From positions 1-12,778 of the forward strand of contig JAJYTJ010000111.1 of the NCBI GenBank assembly GCA_021793115.1: a stretch of 12,778 nt of DNA, in the 5' to 3' direction. The position numbers were made by a program, and so were the translations under genes. Below the pieces are notes generated by a model. That model saw nothing but the letters and a program-made list of their open reading frames with translations, ran no database searches and was not told the DNA's origin. How positions within the stretch are numbered: position 1 is the first letter of the stretch; the number at the start of each line of letters is the position of its first letter. Below, piece by piece: positions 7,788-12,778 of this stretch. Origin of the DNA: Actinomycetes bacterium. Lineage in GTDB: Bacteria > Actinomycetota > Actinomycetes > Actinomycetales > Cellulomonadaceae.

Positions 7788-8116
7788 CGCCGGTTCCCCG
7801 GGTCGGCACCGCGCGCGCGGTGACGGCGGACCGGGGCGTGCCCCTCGTCGTGGGGCTTGGCGCGCTCGGGTCTGTCGCCGTGGGGCTTGGCGCGCTCGGG
7901 TCTGTCGCCGTGGGGCTTGGCGCGCTCGGGTCTGTCGCCGTCGGTCGCAGCACGCCCGCGCTCCTTGCTGTCGGGCCCGGCGGGTTCGTCGTCCTCGCCG
8001 CAGGTCCGGCCGCGCTCGCCGGGCGGTCGCCGGACGGCGGGCCCACGCGACGGCGCCGCCCGCCGGGGCGCGTGCCCCGGGCGAACCGTTCGGGCCGACC
8101 AGGCGTGCGACCATGA
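7784..8116 (+). CDS. Possible small repeat-containing hydrophobic protein (uncertain)
   Basis: This 110-codon frame starts with GTG inside the GTGA that ends the PH gene and stops with TGA inside the ATGA that starts the DUF2520 gene, so it could be coupled at both ends. The product would have a short polar start, three copies of [10 protein letters not shown] (residues 23-52), a second hydrophobic stretch (about 58-77), and an Arg/Pro-rich basic tail. It is not a family I recognise. In its favour: exact overlaps, a repeat period that is a multiple of three, and about 84% GC at third positions by hand count. Against: GC3 is below its neighbours, no ribosome binding site is clear, and in this GC-rich DNA open frames are common. 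The alternative is a non-coding spacer of 325 bases holding only the repeat array and a hairpin. Confidence 0.25.
   Translation: MTPVPRVGTARAVTADRGVPLVVGLGALGSVAVGLGALGSVAVGLGALGSVAVGRSTPALLAVGPGGFVVLAAGPAALAGRSPDGGPTRRRRPPGRVPRANRSGRPGVRP
7850..7939 (+). repeat. 30-bp tandem repeat, 3 perfect copies
   Basis: Copies at 7850-7879, 7880-7909 and 7910-7939 are identical (core GGGGCTTGGCGCGCTCGGGT). Perfect identity suggests recent amplification or homogenisation. The array lies between the large PH gene and the DUF2520 gene, possibly inside the small frame 7784-8116, where it encodes [10 protein letters not shown] three times. Confidence 0.96.
8063..8080. terminator. GC-rich hairpin before the DUF2520-panC pair
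   Basis: A perfect 7-bp stem, CCGGGGC / GCCCCGG, closes a GCGT loop. There is no U-tract. It could separate the PH genes from the pantothenate genes or be chance pairing. It lies about 33 bases before the DUF2520 start, too close for much promoter sequence between them. Confidence 0.3.
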
Positions 8117-9072
8117 CTGCGCCCTCCGAGCGGCCCGGCCGGCTCGGCGTTGGCGTCGTCGGCGCCGGGCACGTGGGCGCGGTCCTCGGCAACGCCCTGC
8201 GCGCCGCCGGCCACCCCGTCGTCGCGGCGAGCGCGGTGTCCGAGGAGTCGCGGGAGCGGGCCGAGATGCTGCTGCCGGGTGTGCCGGTGGTCGACGTCCC
8301 GGAGGTGGTGCGCCGGGCCGAGCTCGTGCTCCTCGCGGTGCCCGACGACGCGCTCGCGCCGCTCGTCGCCGGCCTCGCAGCGACGGGCGCGTGGCAGGCG
8401 GGCCAGCTCGTCGTGCACACCGCGGGGCGCTACGGGACCGACGTGCTCGTGCCGGCCCGAGCCGCGGGCGCGATCCCCCTGGCCATCCATCCGGCGATGA
8501 CGTTCACCGGCACGTCGCTGGACCTGCACCGGCTCGAGGGGTGCCCGTTCGCCGTCACGGCGCCGACCGCGGTGCTCCCGATCGCCCAGGCGCTCGTGGT
8601 CGAGATCGGCGGCGAACCGGTGGTCGTTCCCGAGGAGGCTCGGCCGCTCTACCACGCGGGGCTCGCGCACGGTGCGAACCACCTCACCGTGCTCGTCGCG
8701 CAGGCCGCCGCGGCGCTGGCCGGTGCGGGCGTCGGCGACACCGGGCGGATGCTTCGGCCGCTGCTCGAGGCGGCGCTCGACGGCGCCCTGCGGGCGCAGT
8801 CCCGCGACGGTGGCCCGGGGGCCATCGCCGCACTCACGGGACCGGTCCGCCGCGGCGATGCGGGGACCGTCGCCGAGCACCTCGCGGTGCTGACGTCGCT
8901 CGCGGCGGCCACGGGGAGCGTCGACGTCGTCGAGGGGTACCGTGCCCTGGCGCGGGCCGCGACGGTCCGCGCGGTCGCCGCGGGGATGCTCGACGAGGCG
9001 GCAGCGCAGCGACTGCTCGACGTGCTGGCAGGTGTGCCCGACCGGCAGGCTGGGACGGAGGAGGAACCATGA
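8113..9072 (+). CDS. Rossmann-fold DUF2520 protein, probable PanG-type ketopantoate reductase
   Basis: The 319-residue protein has an N-terminal NAD(P)-binding Rossmann domain, with [13 protein letters not shown] placing the glycines at 17, 19 and 22, and [13 protein letters not shown] as the usual strand-turn. A C-terminal helical DUF2520 domain follows (about 130-305). HPAMTFTG at 126-133 is the family's signature between the domains. Francisella PanG, an alternative ketopantoate reductase, is as I recall of this Rossmann/DUF2520 type, and here the stop overlaps the panC start by four bases (ATGA). Reduction of 2-dehydropantoate to pantoate, PanC's substrate, is therefore the best guess. 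It remains an inference, since ordinary PanE could be encoded elsewhere. ATG 8113 was chosen because no upstream start is in frame; its ribosome binding site (AGG at 8101) is weak. Full length, no defects seen. Confidence 0.82.
   Translation: MTAPSERPGRLGVGVVGAGHVGAVLGNALRAAGHPVVAASAVSEESRERAEMLLPGVPVVDVPEVVRRAELVLLAVPDDALAPLVAGLAATGAWQAGQLVVHTAGRYGTDVLVPARAAGAIPLAIHPAMTFTGTSLDLHRLEGCPFAVTAPTAVLPIAQALVVEIGGEPVVVPEEARPLYHAGLAHGANHLTVLVAQAAAALAGAGVGDTGRMLRPLLEAALDGALRAQSRDGGPGAIAALTGPVRRGDAGTVAEHLAVLTSLAAATGSVDVVEGYRALARAATVRAVAAGMLDEAAAQRLLDVLAGVPDRQAGTEEEP
9057..9064 (+). promoter_or_regulatory. Strong ribosome binding site of panC
   Basis: GGAGGAGG sits 4 nt before ATG 9069, inside the last codons of the DUF2520 gene. 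It is one of the strongest Shine-Dalgarno sequences in the window and fixes the panC start at the ATGA overlap. Confidence 0.75.
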
Positions 9073-9953
9073 CCCGTCTCGTGGCAGACACGGCCGCGCT
9101 CGCCGCGGCGCTCACCTCGCAGGACGAGGAGCCGGTGGGTGGTCGTCCGCACCGACGCGCGGTCGTCATGACCATGGGTGCGCTGCACGCGGGTCACCTC
9201 GCGCTCGTGCGCCGGGCGCGCGAGCTCGCCGACCACGTGGTCGTCACGATCTTCGTCAACCCGCTCCAGTTCGGGCCGACCGAGGACCTGGCCCGGTACC
9301 CGCGCGACCTGGAGGGTGACCTCGCTCTCCTCAGCGGTAACGGTCTGCTCGGCGACGGCGACGTGGTCTTCGCCCCGACGCCGGACGTCATGTACCCGGG
9401 CGGCGACCCGGTGGTCCGCGTCACCGCCGGCCGCATCGGCGAGGTGCTGGAGGGCGCCTTCCGCCCCGGGCACCTCGACGGCGTGCTCACCGTGGTGCTC
9501 AAGCTCATGCACCTCACGCGGCCGGGCGTCGCGCTGTTCGGGCAGAAGGACGCGCAGCAGCTCGCCGCCGTCCGGCGCATGGTCCGGGACCTGGACGTTC
9601 CACTCGAGGTGGTGGGCGTGCCGATCGTGCGCGACGACGACGGGCTTGCGCTGTCGTCCCGCAACGCCTACCTCGGCGACGACGAGCGGCGGCGCGCGCT
9701 GTCGCTCTCCCGATCGCTCGCGGCCGCTCGGGCCGCGGCCGACGCGGGCTTGGGGCCCGACGACGTCCTCGCCGAGGCCGTGGCCGCGCTCACCGGTCCG
9801 GACGGTGTCGACACCGTCGACTACGCGGCGCTCGTCGACCCGTCGTCGTTCGAGGTGGTGGAGCCAGGTACGACCGGCGTCGCCCTCGTCGTCCTCGCGG
9901 CCCGCGTGGGGAGCACGCGCCTCATCGACAACGGGGACGTCACGCTTCGCTGA
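9069..9953 (+). CDS. panC: Pantothenate synthetase
   Basis: PanC joins pantoate and beta-alanine with ATP, through a pantoyl-adenylate, to make pantothenate for coenzyme A. It is a cytosolic dimer. The 294 residues match the family length. Motifs in order: [10 protein letters not shown] with the HIGH-type H40 and H43, [44 protein letters not shown], and [16 protein letters not shown], the KMSKS-type loop. All look intact. It is translationally coupled to the DUF2520 gene by ATGA overlap. In M. tuberculosis panC is followed by panD and the coaX-type gene; here the forward operon ends after panC. The last bases and stop (about 9945-9966) resemble the 36-bp repeat array that follows. Confidence 0.97.
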   Translation: MTRLVADTAALAAALTSQDEEPVGGRPHRRAVVMTMGALHAGHLALVRRARELADHVVVTIFVNPLQFGPTEDLARYPRDLEGDLALLSGNGLLGDGDVVFAPTPDVMYPGGDPVVRVTAGRIGEVLEGAFRPGHLDGVLTVVLKLMHLTRPGVALFGQKDAQQLAAVRRMVRDLDVPLEVVGVPIVRDDDGLALSSRNAYLGDDERRRALSLSRSLAAARAAADAGLGPDDVLAEAVAALTGPDGVDTVDYAALVDPSSFEVVEPGTTGVALVVLAARVGSTRLIDNGDVTLR

Positions 9954-9991
9954 GCCTGCCGAGGCCGCACGGGTTGTCGGGGCCGCGACGA

Positions 9992-10130
9992 CCGCCGCGC
10001 CCGTCACCGGGTTCGGCAGAGCCGGCGCCGCCGCGCCCGTCACTGGGTTCGGCAGAGCCGGCGCCGCCGCGCCCGTCACCGGGTTCGGCAGAGCCTGCGG
10101 CGAGGCGCGTGTCACCGGGTTCGCTGCCGG
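9992..10130. repeat. 36-bp tandem repeat, about 4 copies, in the panC-kinase convergent spacer
   Basis: GTTCGGCAGAGCC anchors lie at 10011, 10047 and 10083, with a degenerate fourth copy at 10119, an exact 36-bp period. Each unit holds GCCGGCGCCGCCGC and CCCGTCAC(C/T)GGGTTC. Sequence related to the unit is also seen upstream at about 9945-9966, covering the panC stop. The spacer 9954-10152 lies between two gene ends and shows no separate gene or promoter. The array may act as, or have replaced, a bidirectional terminator, but no simple hairpin with a U-tract is present. Confidence 0.92.
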
Positions 10131-10152
10131 CGACGGCTCACGGCCCGTGCGC

Positions 10153-10719
10153 TCAGGGCAGCCCTTGGGAGGCGGCCCCGACGAGCGAGACGACGGTCTC
10201 CACGGCCTCGTCGATCCCGTCGGTCGTGTCGACCGTGACGACCGGTGGGTCCCAGGGCTCGTAGTGGCGGGACTCGACCTCGGCCCACGTCGGGACTCGG
10301 AGCCCGTCCAGGTCCGACGTCCGGGCCTCCACGCGTCGCTGGTGGATCGCGCGATCGGAGCAGACGACCTCGACGTCGAGGTGCCCGGAGCCCGCGTCGC
10401 TCGCGACGCGGGCCCATGCGAACCGCGTCGCGGCGAGCGGGTTGACGCTGTCGGCGACCACGTGGTGGCCCGCGGCGAGCAGGTCACGAGCCAGCGCGTA
10501 GGCGACGCGGCAGCCCGCGTCGGGCGCGGCTCGCCAGCCACCCGCGGCCTCGATGAGACCGGACGACGTGAGCGCGGCCTCGATGGTGTCGATCCGCAGG
10601 TGGGCGGCGTCCAGGCGCACGGCGACCTCGCGCGCGAGCGTCGTCTTACCCGAACCGGGCAGGCCCGCCAGCCCGACGAGCACGGGACGGCCGGCGGTCG
10701 GGCCGTGTGCGTCGCTCAT
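10153..10719 (-). CDS. Small P-loop kinase-like ATPase (AAA_33 type)
   Basis: The 188-residue protein has a Walker A at 19-26 (GLPGSGKT), an aspartate in LRIDTIE (D44), and VVADSVNPLAATRFAW (D90) at the Walker B-like position. It ends with a helix that is normal for small phosphotransferases. The layout matches the AAA_33 group of small-molecule or nucleotide kinase-like proteins. The substrate cannot be read from the sequence. The ATG at 10719 was chosen because the core begins 12 residues later; an upstream in-frame start at 10824 would add 35 residues of Pro-rich, non-conserved sequence. It lies 115 bp downstream of the HNH gene on the same strand and could be co-transcribed with it. It converges with panC. 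Confidence 0.82.
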   Translation of the reverse strand: MSDAHGPTAGRPVLVGLAGLPGSGKTTLAREVAVRLDAAHLRIDTIEAALTSSGLIEAAGGWRAAPDAGCRVAYALARDLLAAGHHVVADSVNPLAATRFAWARVASDAGSGHLDVEVVCSDRAIHQRRVEARTSDLDGLRVPTWAEVESRHYEPWDPPVVTVDTTDGIDEAVETVVSLVGAASQGLP

Positions 10720-10834
10720 GCCGCCAACGTACGGGACGGCGGGCGGCGCCACCCGGACGGGTATGGACGGTCCTGCGCCCGGACTGGTAGGGACGGTGTC
10801 GCCGACGCCCAGCCGCCGCCCCACGGGCGTGGCC

Positions 10835-12592
10835 TCACCCCGTCAGCAGCTTGAGGAGGTCGGCCGGAGGGTCTTCGGCGCGTCGAGGGTACGGAGCCGG
10901 TGGACGGGAATCGAGACGATCGCCCGTCGCAGGCCCCCGATCGGACACACGGGCCGCTCCCGTTCCGGCACGGCGTTCCCCGGTGCCGGCACGGCGTTCC
11001 CCGGTGCCGGGAGGGCGTTCCCCGGTGCCGGGAGGGCGTTCCCCGGTGCCGTGAGAGCGTTCGCGATGACCGGCGTCGGTCGGGCGCGCCGAGTCGCGTG
11101 CCGGCGGGCTGTCCGGCGAGCTCGACGACGAGTCTTCCAGGCCGTCGCGGTGCATGCCGGGCGGCTGTGACGGGGTGGTCCCGCCGTACGAACGCCCGTC
11201 GGCATAGCGGTGCTCGAGCGTCCCGTCCGCGAGCCGCGTGACGACGATCCCGAGACGGTGGATCTCGTGATGGTGGAACGAGCAGTACGCGGCGCAGTTC
11301 GCCAGGTCGGTCGGGCCGCCGTCCCGCGTCCACCACCTCAGGTGGTGCAGCTCGGTGTAGGCCAACGGCATGCCACACCCGCCGATGGAGCAGGACCGGG
11401 CGCCGGCGGCGTACAGAGCCAGCCAGTGCTGGCGGCCGAAGCGCCGCTCGCCGCGCCCGAGGTTCAGCTCGGCGTCCCGGCCTCCGACCACGGCGCGCGT
11501 CAGCAGGCAGTCGCAGAGGGCGCGGGCGACCTCGCTGGCGGGCCATGCCTGGCCGGTCTCGTCGACCACGGGATCGGCGCCGCGGAGCCGGCCCATCACG
11601 TCCCGGGCCGAGCCGGGCGCCGGGGTGGATCGCTCCTCGGCGCAGGCGCCCGCGGAGTCCGCGGATCGATCGGATCCCTCGTCGCCGGATGTCGCGGCGC
11701 GCAGCGCCGTCCAGGTCTCGGGGGTGAACGCGACGACAGCCTGCACGGGCGCGACCGCGCCCGGCGTGGTGGCCCTGTCGGTCGCCACCCGTTGCGCGAT
11801 GGCGACGAGGGCGTCGGCCTGGCGCTGCTCGCGCGACCGGTCGTCCTCGACTGCGGGACGCGGGCACAGGGCGTCGATCGCCTTTGCGAGCGTGTGGCCT
11901 GCGACCGTGTCGAGCCGCCCCTTGAGCAGGGTTCCCGACGGGGTGTGGGTCCACGCGAACGACCGTGCCGCGCGCTGCTCGTCGTGCGCGCGCTGGCGGC
12001 TGGCCGGGTCGAGCGATGCCGCGAGCTGTGACAGCGCCTTGCCGAACTCGGCTCCGTCCAGCCGCCCCGCCATCTCCACCACGCGCGCCTGCCCCTGTGA
12101 CGTTCCCAGCTCCGTGGCGAGCGTGGGGGACGCGGCCGTCGCCCGCGTGAGCTGCGCGACGTGCGTGGTGGTGACCGGACCGTCCATGAGCGCCTCGGCG
12201 ACCACGGGCATCGCGGCGAGCGTGCCCGCCTGACCCACGGCCGCCAGCCCGGCGCCCCGGCCCTGGTGGGACGTGCGCCCGAGGAACCCCGCCAGGTCCC
12301 GATCGCCGCGCAGGCTCCAGGTGCCCGCCTCCCGCTCGGCGGTGAGCACCCGGGCCTCGAGCACCGCGACCGCGTCCCGGTGCCTGGCGACCCAGGTCAG
12401 CACCGCCGCCCGACCCGCGGCGTCCCACTCGTGCGCCGCGGTGGCCAGGGCCAGTGCCGCCCGGGTCGCCGCATCGACGGCGACGAGCTCGGCGGGCAGG
12501 GCGGCGGGCGTGGGCGCCTCAGCCGTTGCTGCAGGGTCGCATGACGAACCTGTCACCGAAGCGCCCGGCTCATCACTCGACCTCGAACTCAT
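10835..12592 (-). CDS. DUF222/HNH endonuclease (13E12-repeat family)
   Basis: The 585-residue protein has a long helical DUF222 region (about 40-300). A C-terminal HNH nuclease module follows: a zinc-finger pattern of C401, C406, C437 and H440, with H416-H417, N432 and the 440-442 histidines placed as in active HNH folds (CGMPLAYTELHHLRWW, then DLANCAAYCSFHHHEIH). This is the typical 13E12 architecture of actinobacteria, where many copies occur per genome and some in M. tuberculosis are LexA-regulated. Function is unproven; DNA cleavage in DNA repair or mobile DNA is likely. Residues about 509-545 hold seven-residue repeats (GTGERPP / GTGERRA) from a 21-bp DNA array, in a disordered Ser/Pro/Arg-rich tail. 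The start ATG lies in the N4 of a perfect SOS box, and the promoter spacing suggests a leaderless mRNA. Nuclease residues look intact. Confidence 0.93.
   Translation of the reverse strand: MSSRSSDEPGASVTGSSCDPAATAEAPTPAALPAELVAVDAATRAALALATAAHEWDAAGRAAVLTWVARHRDAVAVLEARVLTAEREAGTWSLRGDRDLAGFLGRTSHQGRGAGLAAVGQAGTLAAMPVVAEALMDGPVTTTHVAQLTRATAASPTLATELGTSQGQARVVEMAGRLDGAEFGKALSQLAASLDPASRQRAHDEQRAARSFAWTHTPSGTLLKGRLDTVAGHTLAKAIDALCPRPAVEDDRSREQRQADALVAIAQRVATDRATTPGAVAPVQAVVAFTPETWTALRAATSGDEGSDRSADSAGACAEERSTPAPGSARDVMGRLRGADPVVDETGQAWPASEVARALCDCLLTRAVVGGRDAELNLGRGERRFGRQHWLALYAAGARSCSIGGCGMPLAYTELHHLRWWTRDGGPTDLANCAAYCSFHHHEIHRLGIVVTRLADGTLEHRYADGRSYGGTTPSQPPGMHRDGLEDSSSSSPDSPPARDSARPTDAGHRERSHGTGERPPGTGERPPGTGERRAGTGERRAGTGAARVSDRGPATGDRLDSRPPAPYPRRAEDPPADLLKLLTG
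10962..11065 (-). repeat. 21-bp tandem repeat in the HNH gene 3' end
   Basis: On the + strand GTTCC anchors lie at 10975, 10996, 11017 and 11038, with degenerate copies at 10962 and 11059; the core is GCGTTCCCCGGTGCCG. The 7-codon period keeps the frame and encodes GTGERPP and GTGERRA twice each, in the likely disordered C-terminal tail beyond the nuclease domain. Confidence 0.93.
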
Positions 12593-12598
12593 GTTCGA
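12583..12598. promoter_or_regulatory. Perfect LexA (SOS) box over the HNH gene start codon
   Basis: TCGAACTCATGTTCGA is a perfect match to the mycobacterial/actinobacterial SOS box TCGAAC-N4-GTTCGA. The start ATG of the HNH gene (minus strand, 12592-12590) falls in the four-base spacer. LexA bound here would block the transcription start and adjoin the -10 box, so the gene should be repressed until DNA damage. This fits the known LexA control of several 13E12-family genes in M. tuberculosis. Confidence 0.88.
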
Positions 12599-12627
12599 AC
12601 ACTAGCGCACGAGGGACGCATGCACAA
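12599..12627 (-). promoter_or_regulatory. Probable leaderless promoter of the HNH gene
   Basis: On the minus strand, TTGTGC (12627-12622), a 17-bp spacer, and TAGTGT (12604-12599, TANNNT type) are followed after exactly 6 nt by ATG 12592. That spacing puts the transcription start at or next to the A of the start codon, the common leaderless arrangement in actinobacteria. No Shine-Dalgarno sequence precedes this ATG, as expected for such an mRNA. Confidence 0.68.
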
Positions 12628-12659
12628 GGCCGAAATGGCGTCTGACCTGCGGTTATGCC

Positions 12660-12696
12660 TGTGGATGGGCGAAGTGTTTCGCCGGGCTGTGGATGG
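12660..12696. repeat. Inverted repeat flanked by direct TGTGGATGG repeats
   Basis: TGTGGATGG occurs at 12660-12668 and 12688-12696. Between them is the perfect inverted repeat GGCGAA-GTGT-TTCGCC (12668-12683). It lies about 30-70 bases upstream of the HNH promoter, where a second regulator could bind. The rest of 12605-12778 shows no gene. Confidence 0.7.
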
Positions 12697-12764
12697 CTCG
12701 CGCGTCTGGGGGGGGCGGGTGGTGGTCGGCCGGCGGCGCGCCCCGATCGTCAGCCCGCGTCTCG

Positions 12765-12778
12765 CCCCCCCCCCCCCC
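12765..12778. repeat. Run of 14 C at the end of the window
   Basis: The last 14 bases are all C, and a run of eight G lies at 12708-12715. A long homopolymer at the very end fits a contig that stopped at a hard-to-read tract. Confidence 0.9.

Noticed and set aside
9992..10130. The 36-bp and other arrays as CRISPR
   Set aside because: The units are directly adjacent with no unique spacers, and no cas gene is nearby.
10720..10824. Upstream start at 10824 for the kinase gene
   Set aside because: It would add 35 Pro-rich residues without motif; the ATG at 10719 places the P-loop at the usual distance from the N-terminus.
10835..12592. HNH gene as a group II intron or homing endonuclease
   Set aside because: The DUF222 plus C-terminal HNH layout and SOS control fit the 13E12 family; no intron structure, reverse transcriptase or interrupted host gene is seen.
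12660..12696. The two TGTGGATGG sites as DnaA boxes of an origin
   Set aside because: They differ from TTATCCACA/TTGTCCACA at the two outer bases, only two are present, and no dnaA, dnaN or AT-rich region is near.

Overview
This GC-rich window comes from a high-GC actinobacterium. The nearly uniform G/C third codon positions, the bifunctional FolB-FolK fusion and the gene order point to the Micrococcales (Cellulomonas-like); that placement is an inference. The forward-strand order ftsH - folE - folP - folB/folK - DUF3180 - (membrane proteins) - DUF2520 - panC matches the conserved actinobacterial order known from Mycobacterium tuberculosis (Rv3610c to Rv3602c).

Layout. Positions 1-1280 hold the 3' part of ftsH. 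Positions 1282-5096 hold a tightly packed folate block: folE, folP, a folB-folK fusion and a DUF3180 membrane protein, with gaps of 1-11 nt or overlaps. Positions 5097-5398 are a spacer filled mostly by a 56-bp tandem repeat. Positions 5399-7787 encode two bacterial PH-domain (YdbS/YdbT-type) membrane proteins. Positions 7788-8112 hold a 30-bp repeat array that may lie in a small ORF coupled on both sides. Positions 8113-9953 encode a DUF2520 Rossmann protein, probably a PanG-type ketopantoate reductase, overlapping panC by ATGA. Positions 9954-10152 are a convergent spacer with a 36-bp repeat array. On the minus strand are a small P-loop kinase (10153-10719) and a DUF222/HNH (13E12-type) endonuclease gene (10835-12592). 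The last 186 bases hold its control region and end in a run of 14 C.

How the genes work together. FolE, FolP, FolB and FolK cover most of the route from GTP to dihydropteroate. The DUF2520 protein and PanC would make the last two steps to pantothenate. FtsH is membrane quality control. The PH-domain pair and DUF3180 are envelope proteins of unproven role. The HNH gene has a perfect actinobacterial SOS box (TCGAAC-N4-GTTCGA) across its start codon and a promoter spaced for a leaderless mRNA, so it should be induced by DNA damage.

The most unusual property is the density of minisatellites. Seven unrelated short tandem arrays (33, 72, 56, 30, 30, 36 and 21 bp) lie in 9 kb. Those inside genes all have periods divisible by three and add low-complexity tails, linkers or extensions to housekeeping enzymes, including a collagen-like tail on FolK. 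At least one intergenic array, and possibly a second, starts in the 3' end of the gene before it.
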